From: JAPOXR01 sp965199765
GTDB lineage: Bacteria > Pseudomonadota > Alphaproteobacteria > Rhodobacterales > Rhodobacteraceae
DNA: 64,000 nt
Assembly (NCBI GenBank): GCA_965199765.1
Contig: CBDATC010000001.1
Location: 744,001-808,000 of the forward strand
Direction of reading: 5' to 3'
In this document: positions 17,837 through 26,809 of the stretch, one piece after another
How positions within the stretch are numbered: the first letter of the stretch is position 1
Layout: each line of letters starts with the position of its first letter
Translations under genes and position numbers: made by a program
Notes under the pieces: model-generated
Database searches by the model: none
What the model was told of the DNA's origin: nothing
What the model saw: only the letters and a program-made list of their open reading frames with translations

Positions 17837-18607
17837 TCAATTTGGTGAATCGTAACAGGCTAAGCGATACCCTAAATCTGTCTTGGTTTCAATCGGATTT
17901 TCCGCTTCAAGATCTTCTTTGAATTTCTTGCGAATTGCGTTGACGGCGACAGCGACAACATTGGTATTCGCATCACGTCTGTAATTCCAGACCTCGGTCA
18001 GCAACTCCCCTCTTCTAATATAGGATCCGTCTTTCCTTTCGAGCAGATAAAGCAGAAGGCTCAATGGCCGATTGGACAAATTTGATTTTTTGGTTTGCAT
18101 TCTTTGTTTTTTGTCACAAAACACTCTTCGCGATAATACCCCTCGACACAGCATAACATCGCCCACCCAGCGCTCCGTATTGAACTGCTGCTCATACTGC
18201 CGAAGCGCATTTCCCATAAAGGAAACCAGCACTTGGGGATTGTCCCCTTTGTCAAAAAAATGCATCGCATTCACATTCAATGCATTTTCCCGATAACCTC
18301 TGGACTTTTCCGACGATAAAATTATGGCCGGCATTCCAAAATTATTTTCGCGCATCGCGTGCAGCGTTTGAAACCCGTCCATTTTGCTTGCATCATTGGG
18401 TGACAGCACAACGTCAATCAGCGCAATACTTGGTCCACATAAATTTGTATCCTCTATTTTTGTTATCAAATCTTCACCGCTGATCGCCTCCACAACATTT
18501 GAAAAAACGTGTTGTTTGCTTTCTTTGTTTAAAATCGAACGGCGAAGCGTTTCGCGGTCCAATTCAATGTCATCCGCGATGAACACTGTCACATTCTGTT
18601 TAATCAT
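17837..18607 (-). CDS. Response regulator with winged-helix output (orphan)
   Basis: A 256-residue protein. The receiver is complete: acidic pair Asp12-Asp13, phosphorylation site Asp65 (IALIDVV), Ser98/Ser99 (ILSSEK) and Lys120 (FFDKG). A linker of about 45 residues leads to a Trans_reg_C-like winged helix with RRGELLTEVWNYRRDANTNVV and VNAIRKKF. There is no kinase gene nearby. It lies 76 bp upstream of the other response regulator, so they may share a transcript. The receiver is longer than usual between Asp65 and the switch residues (SPNDASKM insertion). Confidence 0.87.
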   Translation of the reverse strand: MIKQNVTVFIADDIELDRETLRRSILNKESKQHVFSNVVEAISGEDLITKIEDTNLCGPSIALIDVVLSPNDASKMDGFQTLHAMRENNFGMPAIILSSEKSRGYRENALNVNAMHFFDKGDNPQVLVSFMGNALRQYEQQFNTERWVGDVMLCRGVLSRRVFCDKKQRMQTKKSNLSNRPLSLLLYLLERKDGSYIRRGELLTEVWNYRRDANTNVVAVAVNAIRKKFKEDLEAENPIETKTDLGYRLACYDSPN

Positions 18608-18885
18608 GCTCTATTCTCCTCGTGAGGCATCAACCAAGCCTAAAAAAATCAATCTTTCAAATCAGTAACTTCGCAGTCCACGGCGTGCAAAACTGACGCT
18701 CATGACAAAATGGCGAAAAAATTGAACCGTCGATTCAATGTCTTAACTACTCTGTCTGATTCCTCGGTTCATGTGAGTGAGGATGGCTCATTGGCGGTTC
18801 CTAAAAAGATACCGATAGAACCATCATTCTCTGGTTTAGCGCAATGAGGGCGCAATTAAGCATAGGGCGGTGTTTCTATTCAATT

Positions 18886-19422
18886 GAGCCTGTTTCAAAA
18901 ATAGGCCGCGCGCCCGTGTTTCTGAGAGAAAGCGCTGCCATAAGCATAAATAATCACTGGGGGTTTTTCAAGAGGGGCTTTTTCGCTTTCGCAGCGATGC
19001 GGCCGGATCGCTCGGCGACCGCCGATGAACAGCTCATCATAGCGGTCGAGCATTCCGGACTGGATCGGCAGCCCCGGCCATGGGAGAGCCGGGTGGTTTT
19101 CTTATCAAAACGGTCTTCGGTCTGCCTGCGACCCGGTCTCTGATCGATCGTCTGCATCATGACCGTGCATTGCGGCAGCCGTGCGGCGCGCTGAACCGCG
19201 GTGAAGTTCCCTCCGAAGCGACGTCCTCGCGGGCTTACACGGAGTTCGCCGAGGACGACCCCACGTATGGCGTTCACCATGCCCACATCATTCGGGTGTT
19301 TGACAATCATCTCGCGGGTCATCTGTCTCGGGATTCAAAGGCGATCGAGGCTCGGGAGAAGGCGGCAAAGCCGGACCGAAGCTTCGCAGGCCGGCATCGT
19401 CGAGGAATTTTGCAATAGATTC
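18886..19422 (+). mobile_element. Decayed IS element with terminal inverted repeats (IS5-like transposase remnant)
   Basis: The ends are imperfect inverted repeats: GAGCCTGTTTCAAAAAT at 18886 and, at the right, AATTTTGCAATAGATTC ending at 19422. Inside is a decayed transposase N-terminal part in the plus direction. Visible pieces are FLIKTVFGLPATRSLIDRL, VPSEATSSRAYTEFAE and HLSRDSKAIEAREKAAK, which match the DUF772-type transposases that read SRAFAEFA and HISRDxTAIEAREK. The catalytic region is deleted. The same ends occur in the 112-bp element at 48175-48286. Confidence 0.75.
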
Positions 19423-19475
19423 AAATAAATGTTAGTTTATTGGCGTTCTTTTGCATCAAACAAGGACCGCGTCAG

Positions 19476-20336
19476 TTGGCTAAAGCAAGCAAGACAGCAG
19501 AAATCGTAACGGCCGTGCGCGCCAAACACACCAAATATGATGATCCCGTTATTCTCAATGATCCATATGCCATAAAGCTCTGCGGTCCATTCTGGAGCAC
19601 GGTCGTGCGCTTCCGAATACTCAAATGGCTGATGTTCGACAAAATCCTTGCTCATGTCTCACCGGCGGCCCCGGAGATTATCGTTCGGGCGGATTATGGC
19701 GAACAGCATGCCAAGAATGCGATTGTGAAGGGTATGGATCAATACGTAATCTGTGGCGCGGGATACGATTCTTTTGCCATGAGACGCACCGACTTGACCA
19801 AAAATTTAACGGTTTATGAAGTCGACACACCAAGTTCACAGGCGGAAAAACGCCGCCGAATGAAAAAAGCTGGCATCGCCGAACCCGAATGCGTTCGCTA
19901 TGTAGCTGCTGACTTCAACAAGGAAAGCTTGGAAGACACATTAGCAAGATCGGGGTTTGACAGCACCAAACCCGCCTTTTTTTCCTGGTTTGGAGTATCC
20001 TACTATCTTTCCCCTGAATCGGTTTGGGCAATGCTGGATTACGTGGCCAACCGCACGGCAAAGGGCTCCGCTATCGCTTTCGACTATGTGTGCCACGAAT
20101 CCGAAATCGCTGAAAGCGATAGGCAGCTGATGCAAAATCTAGCCAAATTTGTCGCCAAGCGCGGTGAACCGTGGCTGACTCATTTGAAGCCTTCCACACT
20201 TCCTTCCGAGCTTCTTGCAGCGGGTTTCACTGAAATTGACCATGTCCCACCAGCCGACATAAGTTCAAAACTTGTTAAGGGGCATAAGGACTTGCAGTTC
20301 CCGCCAATACTTGCGGTCTGCACTGCAATGAACTGA
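19476..20336 (+). CDS. Class I SAM-dependent methyltransferase, LCMT/TIGR00027-like
   Basis: A 286-residue cytosolic methyltransferase of the leucine carboxyl methyltransferase (PPM1/LCMT) superfamily. The SAM-binding motif is VICGAGYDSFAMR. It is followed by VYEVDTPSSQAEKRRR, where the acidic residue holds the SAM ribose, and by VAADFNKESLEDTL. N-terminal TAEIVTAVRAKHTKYDDPVI is also typical. I placed the start at TTG 19476 because AAGGA lies nine bases upstream; an upstream TTG at 19440 would give 12 more residues but has no ribosome-binding site and abuts the IS end. The methyl acceptor is unknown. Confidence 0.85.
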   Translation: MAKASKTAEIVTAVRAKHTKYDDPVILNDPYAIKLCGPFWSTVVRFRILKWLMFDKILAHVSPAAPEIIVRADYGEQHAKNAIVKGMDQYVICGAGYDSFAMRRTDLTKNLTVYEVDTPSSQAEKRRRMKKAGIAEPECVRYVAADFNKESLEDTLARSGFDSTKPAFFSWFGVSYYLSPESVWAMLDYVANRTAKGSAIAFDYVCHESEIAESDRQLMQNLAKFVAKRGEPWLTHLKPSTLPSELLAAGFTEIDHVPPADISSKLVKGHKDLQFPPILAVCTAMN

Positions 20337-20940
20337 CCCAGGCTCACAGAAGCAGACCATCCGAATTATCCAAACGGTCTGTTGAACCGGTGTTATCGGC
20401 ACATTTCAACCGGCTGCATTACCGAAATTATGCTGACTGCGCGGTTATGAGCAGTCGTTTGGTTGTTTTGAACCGCGTCTGTCTGTTTCTTACGGGATGG
20501 CCCGGTGGCCGCTGCCACAGCTTATTGGCATGTCGGAAAGATGTTTTCGGCAGATCTTGGCTTAAACGCATATCCGATCCGATAACGTTTTCAGCTGCCG
20601 GTTTCTTAGTCAGACTTGCACATGCCAACGTTCGGCAAACGCCGTGCCTGCACCCAGGTAGGTTCAATATCGCCAAAGCTCATTCTCCCGCCCGCGCGAA
20701 ACCGCCGCACAAGGCCTCTCAGCACACAGGTTGGATTTTCCGCAGCTTCGCATTCACGAAATGACTCGCGGTCATACAATGGAAATAATTTGCCTTGTCG
20801 GTACTTTTCTTAAGCATATATAATCACGCCAACCGGATTTGTACTCCCGACTCCCGCGTTGTCATCAACACCATGGAGTCGGAATGAAAACTCCTCCTCC
20901 GAAATTCCAAACTGATTAGCAGAACATCGATCCGCGTCCT
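20337..20940. other. Intergenic stretch without a convincing gene
   Basis: About 600 bp between the methyltransferase gene and the Rpn pseudogene. A 124-codon open frame at 20390-20764 has no recognisable domain and an unlikely composition rich in Arg, His and Cys. I see no RNA or repeat here. Confidence 0.5.
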
Positions 20941-21831
20941 TCAAAGGTTGCGCACGACACGCTGTTCAATGCTCTGGTAAGCCAGGACCAAGCTTGCGCG
21001 GAGTAAATTATGCGCAAGAATCTGCCTCCCAAAATCGCCGAACAGCTGGATTACGATTTCGAGCTTGAACGCGAGGAACGCAGCTTTGTGGTCATCGTCG
21101 AAGGGCAACACGCTGTTCTTGATTCGGCTGAAAGGCGGCACGCCAACACTGGTTTCCTGTCGTCTGAAGCACAAATTCCAACGCCAAGCCGCACGGTGCT
21201 GCAGCTCGCAGGCCAAATGGCCGGCACTTAACGGCGAGATTATATCAGAGCCGAACGGGATAAGAACGAGAAACTTCCAAAAACCATCCTGGTGGTGCAC
21301 CATAACGGGACTGCCAAATGGGCAGGGTCTGCGCAGCATGACACCTGAAACGCTTTTGCTTGATCCGCTTGTACGGTCGGCTATGCGCAGTATGGTCGCA
21401 GGGAGGCACAAAAAGGTGCATGCGTTGGGAGGAGATCCTTCTGACCATCGATGGGCTGGACAGAAGCCTGCTTTCATTGGTCGTTATGTGTCATGTTGCT
21501 AAAAATAGGTTCCCAACGTCGAAAGTCTGAAACCTTGCTTATAGAGAAGCAGCCCGAAAACTTTGAGGGCTTTGGAAATTTCATCACACAGAATTGGATC
21601 ATACAAGGCAGCGCTGAAGGTATAGTTGAGGGTGCCGCCCATCTATTGAGCAAAGTGCTCGCGCACTGATTTGGCGTGCTTCCTGATTCTGTCAAGAGGC
21701 GCATCCGCGCTTCCCCAGCCGATGAAATCAGCAACTGGGCTGTGGCTGCATTGTACGCGGAAACGCTTGATGATTTATTTGCAAATGGTGCATCGCCGGC
21801 CCGAGACCTGGCGCTGAAGCCGTTAGCGTGA
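20941..21831 (+). pseudogene. Second type of Rpn family nuclease/putative transposase, heavily decayed
   Basis: Pieces of one Rpn protein can be followed through three frames. They are AHDTLFNALVSQDQACAE then a stop (about 20950-21005), RKNLPPKIAEQLDYDFELE (from 21013), RLKGGTPTLV (about 21125), ILVVHHNGTAKWAGSAQHD (about 21290), EGIVEGAAHLLSKVLAH then a stop, and FGVLPDSVKRRIRASPADE to the natural TGA at 21829-21831. The order and spacing match the HDTLF start, the LLEH/VVHH core and the C-terminal rod of Rpn proteins. At least two frameshifts and two stops make it non-functional. It is a different subfamily from the tandem copies at 1.8-4.8 kb. Confidence 0.7.
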
Positions 21832-21931
21832 ATAGCTGACGGTTATGGACATTCGTCCATTCGTGGCTTGATAATGCGGCATAGAGTTCTTATGATTATG
21901 CTGGATTGCTTAATTTGTCGTGAGGTGCGCG

Positions 21932-22258
21932 ATGATCAATAAAAAAGCAAAATTCGGCATCGGACAGGTTGTCAAGCACCGAATGTTTTCATTCCGGGGC
22001 GTCGTTATCGATATCGACCCGAAATTTGCCAATACCGAAGAGTGGTGGCAGGCGATTCCCGAAAAAATCCGTCCAAAAAAGGATCAACCTTTTTATCATT
22101 TGCTCGCTGAAAACGACGACTCGCATTACCTTGCATATGTGTCGGAACAAAATCTGGTTAGGGATACTTCGGGCGAGCCAATTGACCACCCCGAGGTCGA
22201 GGATTATTTTGGACGTCTTCGCAATGGAAAGTACGAGCTCGGCATCAAGCCTAACTAA
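21932..22258 (+). CDS. hspQ: HspQ / hemimethylated-DNA-binding YccV-like protein
   Basis: A 108-residue protein of the HspQ family. It begins KFGIGQVVKHRMFSFRGVVIDIDP and continues through EEWWQAIPEKIRPKKDQPFYHLL and AYVSEQNLV, all typical. In E. coli HspQ is a heat-shock protein and specificity-enhancing factor of Lon; the YccV name comes from DNA-binding work. I use the ATG at 21932, preceded by GAGG, rather than one four codons upstream. It converges on the ggt gene, with only 15 bp between the stops. Confidence 0.92.
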   Translation: MINKKAKFGIGQVVKHRMFSFRGVVIDIDPKFANTEEWWQAIPEKIRPKKDQPFYHLLAENDDSHYLAYVSEQNLVRDTSGEPIDHPEVEDYFGRLRNGKYELGIKPN

Positions 22259-22273
22259 ATCCTTGCTTCGAAT

Positions 22274-23854
22274 TCAGTAACCGACAGCGCATCCGTCTTT
22301 GCGCTGATCGGACGCGCCTTCCAAGGTTCCGTTGGCATAATCAATCAGAATAGACTGCCCACCGCCATGCGGAGCCTCCGGTGCAGCGACTCGATGACCC
22401 AACTGTCGCAGTCCAGCGGATACATTAGCGTGATAACCGCGCTCTAACCAAAGAACGCCATCCTGTGGAAAGCTCCTCGGACCGTCCAGCGCCTGCTGGG
22501 GGTTCATGCCATAAGCGGCGATATTGGTGACAAAGCGCGCATGGCCAGCGGCTTGGTATTGTCCGCCCATAACTCCGAATGGCATGATTATTCTACCCTC
22601 CCTCTCAAGCATTGCGGGAATTATCGTGTGCAACGGACGCTTACATGGTCCGATTTCATTCGGGTGTCCGCGCTGCAGCGAGAATCCTGCTCCCCTGTTC
22701 TGAAAATTCACACCGTATCGTTTGGATGCAAGGCCTGAACCAAAACTATGGAAGATAGAATAGATCATCGATACCGCCATCAGATCACGGTCAACGACGA
22801 CGAGAAGCACTGTGTCTTTATGAATCAATTCGGTATTTGCTGCTAGATTCTGCACAGGCCGGGCCGGATCGATAAGCGCAGCAAGCCTGTCAGCCGTATC
22901 GGCTGAAAGCAAATGCTCCAAGCGCGTCGTAAATTCAGCATCCGCGATAAACCGATCGCGCGCATCAAGCGCGAGACGAGTCGCTTCGCACTCCAAATGC
23001 GTCCTTGCGACACCAAACGGATCCGAGGATGGCAGTTCAAGTCTTTCCAGAATATTAAGCAGCAGGATGGCAGCGGCGCCCTGACCATTCGGCGGATGCT
23101 CAAGAATTTTGAGATCATTGTACATACCGCTTATCGGCTCACAGTATGTGCACTCGGTGGCGGCAAAATCATCAAGGGTATGAACACCGCCCAGCTCTCT
23201 CAGGCTGTCGACCATGTCATCGGCAACCTCTCCCTGATAAAATCCCGCTTTGCCTTCCTTACTGATTTTCCGGAGAACCTCGGCTTGGCCAGGCGCTCTG
23301 AAAACTTGACCCGGGGCCGGCGCTGTTCCGTCAAACAGATAATGTCTGCGGGCGTCCCCCTGCAGCCAACCCTCGGCCCGTTGCCAATCAAAAGCAACGC
23401 GAGGAGCAACCGGCACTCCTTGCTCTGCATAGAAAATCGACGGCGCGAGACTGGCCGCGAGACCAATCTTTCCCCAATCTGCTGAAAGTCGGCAAAACGC
23501 GTCAATTGCTCCTGGAATCGTCACTGATTCAACTGAATCGGTTTGCATTGTGTCCCAGCCAAGGATTCGCAGACGTTCTGCCGATACCGCAGCCGCAGCC
23601 CGTCCTGACCCATTCAACGCCATAACCTCTTGGCTGCCGGCGGGTTTGAGCAAGACAAAACAGTCGCCTCCAATACCAGTAGACTGCGGTTCGCAAAGTC
23701 CAAGCAGCACAGCGGCGCCGATAGCCGCATCGACAGCGTTGCCCCCATCTTCAAGTATCTTGACAGCGGTGCGCGCGGCCAAGGGATGGGATGTCGCGCA
23801 CATGCCGTTCGTCGCCATAACTGGCGATCGGCCAGGCAGTTGAAAGTCTCGCAT
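22274..23854 (-). CDS. Gamma-glutamyltransferase family protein
   Basis: A 526-residue Ntn-hydrolase precursor that should cleave itself into large and small subunits. Family landmarks include GGNAVDAAIGAAVLLGLCEPQSTGIGGD, the SIFYAEQGVPVAPRVA region and HPPNGQGAAAILLLNILE. The cleavage and nucleophile threonine is most likely Thr348 in HKDTVLLVVVDRD. That reading (DT followed by a hydrophobic run rather than TTH) resembles the HpxW-like branch, whose member acts on oxamate, so the substrate may not be glutathione. No signal peptide is apparent, unlike classical periplasmic GGT. It is a single gene, convergent with hspQ. Confidence 0.88.
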   Translation of the reverse strand: MRDFQLPGRSPVMATNGMCATSHPLAARTAVKILEDGGNAVDAAIGAAVLLGLCEPQSTGIGGDCFVLLKPAGSQEVMALNGSGRAAAAVSAERLRILGWDTMQTDSVESVTIPGAIDAFCRLSADWGKIGLAASLAPSIFYAEQGVPVAPRVAFDWQRAEGWLQGDARRHYLFDGTAPAPGQVFRAPGQAEVLRKISKEGKAGFYQGEVADDMVDSLRELGGVHTLDDFAATECTYCEPISGMYNDLKILEHPPNGQGAAAILLLNILERLELPSSDPFGVARTHLECEATRLALDARDRFIADAEFTTRLEHLLSADTADRLAALIDPARPVQNLAANTELIHKDTVLLVVVDRDLMAVSMIYSIFHSFGSGLASKRYGVNFQNRGAGFSLQRGHPNEIGPCKRPLHTIIPAMLEREGRIIMPFGVMGGQYQAAGHARFVTNIAAYGMNPQQALDGPRSFPQDGVLWLERGYHANVSAGLRQLGHRVAAPEAPHGGGQSILIDYANGTLEGASDQRKDGCAVGY

Positions 23855-24080
23855 TGGTTGCTTTTGCTCCTAGGGTATTACCGATCGACTTCTGATTCTT
23901 TCAGATTCCTCCCCGCAAGCTTAGCAGACCCATTCGACGCACGCATTCCGCCGTATTGAATCCGCATAGCGCTCCAAATACTCAAAGCAGTCGGTGATTC
24001 ATAGACTTTTGCAATGAACGGCAGCGGATTCGGTACAATTTCGGCTTGCAGTCTGACCCAAAAATGGCCACTATGGCATC

Positions 24081-24434
24081 ATGACCGTTTACCATTTGCG
24101 CAACGTGCAAAACGGCCCAAGATCGGGCACTCCTTCCATCACAAGCTTCAGCAAGCGAGAACTTAGCATCCTGTTGCCGACATACGGCAGGATGGTGGCC
24201 GCTGGCCGCTGGCGTGATTATGGGATTTCGCACCTTACCCATACCGCTGTTTTCTCGGTGTTTAGCCGAGCCTTTGACGGTCCGCTTTACAATATCGAGA
24301 AGCAGCCGCGTCTCAAGTCAAGAAACGCTTTGTACCGGATCATTGGCATGGATGGACGCATCTTTCGGCAATGCAATGATCTTACCCAATTAATGCGGTT
24401 TTTCGACAAAGAGCTTCTTCGCATTGTTGCCTGA
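24081..24434 (+). CDS. DUF2794 domain protein
   Basis: A 117-residue protein of a small family found mainly in Alphaproteobacteria. Visible conserved parts are SFSKRELSILLPTYGRMVAAGRWRDY, AVFSVFSRAFDGPLYNIEKQPRL and the C-terminal FRQCNDLTQLMRFFDKEL. Its function is unknown. It stands alone between the divergent ggt and the convergent NlpC/P60 gene. Confidence 0.87.
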   Translation: MTVYHLRNVQNGPRSGTPSITSFSKRELSILLPTYGRMVAAGRWRDYGISHLTHTAVFSVFSRAFDGPLYNIEKQPRLKSRNALYRIIGMDGRIFRQCNDLTQLMRFFDKELLRIVA

Positions 24435-24522
24435 ATTCAGATCCGAGCCGGTAAAACAACACCCTCCCCAAGACCGCTACCAACTTTTCACCAGGCAGTT
24501 GAATCACAAAGAAAATTATCGG

Positions 24523-25398
24523 TCAGCTACCTTTGGAATCAGACCCCGATAGTGTTTTCTTGTCTTCGGTTGTGAATTTTTTAACCCGCTTATAACCTCG
24601 GAACCCGCATTCGGCGGATATTCGCTTCAATGCGAGATCAAGCGGTTCTTCGACCACCGACATCGCGTGGGCATTGGCATGAAGAAGTGTGTTGTCATCA
24701 CTGATTATGCCGACATGTCCAGTCCAGAATACAAGATCTCCTGTTTTCGGAAGCCCGCCTTCCAGCTGCGTGCCAAGATCCGCCTGCTGCTGATCAGAAT
24801 CACGGGGACAGCTCACGCCAACCGCTTCGAATGCTAGCTGCACAAGCCCGGAACAGTCTATGCCTAACGGGCTGTTTCCTCCCCAAAGATAGGGCGTTCC
24901 TAGGAATTTTTGCGCCTCAGCGACAGCACAATCGGGTCTTGAGCAGTGATCGCAGCAGTGCCTCTCCGGAATGAACCCGATCCCAGGAACCTCCTTGAAT
25001 CCATGGCCGGCTGTCCTAGCGGCGATGCGTGCGCCGTATGGAAGCCATGCCTTTGGCACGGACTTGATGTCCGGTTCCGGGAAAATGTGGGTCGAACGGT
25101 TACCGACCCAATGCGTTCGAATCGAGCAATCGCTCAATGCATCAAGCTTGACGTAGCCGACATACCCGTCTCTTTCTGATTGACCGAACGCCCATCCGGA
25201 CTTTTCTTCCAACACTCGGAAACGCCAGCCATAAAGCAGCTGGCAAGAAAGCGGTCCATCGAGACAGTCATGAAGATTCGCGACCGGATCACTGCATTGA
25301 CGCCAAACCCCTTCGCAATAGCGTTCGGCATCGACAAGCCCCGCAAGCTCCGATGCGGCAACCACCCCATTGCTTGCTAAAAGCCGTTTGTCTTTCAT
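24523..25398 (-). CDS. NlpC/P60 family peptidase with SH3-like region
   Basis: A 291-residue cell-wall-type cysteine peptidase. Residues 45-130 look like bacterial SH3 domains, which usually bind peptidoglycan peptides. The NlpC/P60 domain follows, with Cys182 in GIDCSGLVQLAF, His228 in WTGHVGI and a polar third residue near His240. Members cut gamma-D-glutamyl-diaminopimelate bonds. I place the start at 25398: this ATG overlaps the TGA of the aminopeptidase gene (ATGA), and a longer reading would extend into that gene. A cysteine-rich stretch (CCDHCSRPDC) precedes the catalytic domain and is unusual. No signal peptide is evident. Confidence 0.88.
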   Translation of the reverse strand: MKDKRLLASNGVVAASELAGLVDAERYCEGVWRQCSDPVANLHDCLDGPLSCQLLYGWRFRVLEEKSGWAFGQSERDGYVGYVKLDALSDCSIRTHWVGNRSTHIFPEPDIKSVPKAWLPYGARIAARTAGHGFKEVPGIGFIPERHCCDHCSRPDCAVAEAQKFLGTPYLWGGNSPLGIDCSGLVQLAFEAVGVSCPRDSDQQQADLGTQLEGGLPKTGDLVFWTGHVGIISDDNTLLHANAHAMSVVEEPLDLALKRISAECGFRGYKRVKKFTTEDKKTLSGSDSKGS

Positions 25399-26783
25399 AG
25401 TTTGAACAGATTGTCCGATGCGTCCAAAACAGCGCGCATCGCCTGTCCAACTCCGCCCTTCGGCAGTCCTGGAGCTGATTGCGGCTGCCAGCAATATAGA
25501 TCAAAATGAACCCAGCGATCTGGTCTCGAAACGAATGCCTTGAGAAAGAGCGCCGCAGTGATCGATCCGGCAAAACCGCTGTTCGGTGCGTTCTGAATGT
25601 CTGCAGCATCAGACTTCAGCATTTTGCGATAGTTTGCCCAAAGGGGCAGTCTCCAGACAGGGTCGCGCACCCTCGAGGCTGACTGTTCGATTTCATTTGC
25701 GATGGCGTCATTTTCTGTGAAGAAGGGAACAATCTCCGGTCCCATGGCAACTCTCGCCGCACCGGTGAGTGTGCCGAGAGTGATTAGAATATCAGGTTTC
25801 TGCTCTTCGGCACGGGTGATGGCATCTGCCATGACGAGCCGGCCCTCGGCGTCGGTGTTGGTGACTTCAACAGTTTTGCCTGATCGTGACCTGATCACGT
25901 CTCCGGGCCTCATCGCGTTCGCCGACACTGAGTTTTCCACAGCCGGTATCAACACACGAAGCCGCAGCCGCAAACCAAGCCGCATAACTGTTTCTGCAAA
26001 ACCCAGCGCAACCGCGGCGCCACCCATGTCTTTCTTCATCAGGGCCATAGACAAACCGGGTTTGAGATTGAGGCCACCGGTATCGAAACAAACGCCCTTA
26101 CCGATGAGCGTCAGCTTTGGGCCTGAGTCACCCCATTGAAGATCCACCAAACGTGGTTGTTCAGCTGCGGCACAACCAACAGCTTCGATCAAGGGATAAC
26201 CAAACCTCAATTCTTCGCCGGTGACCGTTTCGACCCGTCCACCCCAGCGATCCGCTAAATTTATCGCTGCGTTCGCCAGACCGCGCGGTCCCATATCGCG
26301 CGCCGGCGTATTGATCAGGTTTCTTGTCAAAAATTCACCGGCAGCAACAGATTGTAATCGAGCCGCATCACAGCCTTCCGGAGCGGCCAGTCGCGCGACC
26401 TTCTTGGGATCTCTCTTATACTTGTCATAGGTATATTGTGCGAAAAGCGCCGCCAGCGCCGCCTCGTCTCTGGCGTCGGACGTCAGTTCAGCGGCAAGCC
26501 GGTATTCGCCAACCGGGATTTTTCTTAAAATATCTGCAAACAGAAACCGCTGAGAATTTGAGTCTTCGTCGCTTGGCCAGCCTGCAATGACCTTTGCAAC
26601 TTTTCCGACACCGTCCGGAATAAGCAGAATCTGCCCGCTCTCGCCTTCAAATCCGTTGGCCTTTGCCCAATTGATCTCGTGTTGACTGACAAGTTCAGCA
26701 TGCGATCCGGCAGCAGCCGTCTGCACCAAATAAATCGGAATGGCGGAACGCGTGTCGGGTGCGAATTTTGGTAGCTGTGACAT
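25395..26783 (-). CDS. M17 leucyl aminopeptidase family protein
   Basis: A 462-residue cytosolic metallo-aminopeptidase that releases N-terminal amino acids. The metal- and substrate-binding segments are present: VCFDTGGLNLKPGLSMALMKKDMGG (residues 231-255) and the signature NTDAEGRL (309-316). The length is short for PepA but usual for the PepB-like branch common in this class. It overlaps the NlpC/P60 gene by four bases and lies 26 bp after asd, so these three genes probably form one transcript starting at asd. Confidence 0.93.
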   Translation of the reverse strand: MSQLPKFAPDTRSAIPIYLVQTAAAGSHAELVSQHEINWAKANGFEGESGQILLIPDGVGKVAKVIAGWPSDEDSNSQRFLFADILRKIPVGEYRLAAELTSDARDEAALAALFAQYTYDKYKRDPKKVARLAAPEGCDAARLQSVAAGEFLTRNLINTPARDMGPRGLANAAINLADRWGGRVETVTGEELRFGYPLIEAVGCAAAEQPRLVDLQWGDSGPKLTLIGKGVCFDTGGLNLKPGLSMALMKKDMGGAAVALGFAETVMRLGLRLRLRVLIPAVENSVSANAMRPGDVIRSRSGKTVEVTNTDAEGRLVMADAITRAEEQKPDILITLGTLTGAARVAMGPEIVPFFTENDAIANEIEQSASRVRDPVWRLPLWANYRKMLKSDAADIQNAPNSGFAGSITAALFLKAFVSRPDRWVHFDLYCWQPQSAPGLPKGGVGQAMRAVLDASDNLFKL

Positions 26784-26809
26784 AGCGATGCTTTTACCCG
26801 GATCGGGCT

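Noticed and set aside
20390..20764. A 124-codon hypothetical gene
   Set aside because: No family resemblance, unusual composition, no ribosome-binding site that stands out.
20941..21477. A 178-codon open frame on the minus strand
   Set aside because: No family resemblance; the plus strand carries the Rpn pseudogene pieces in the same bases.
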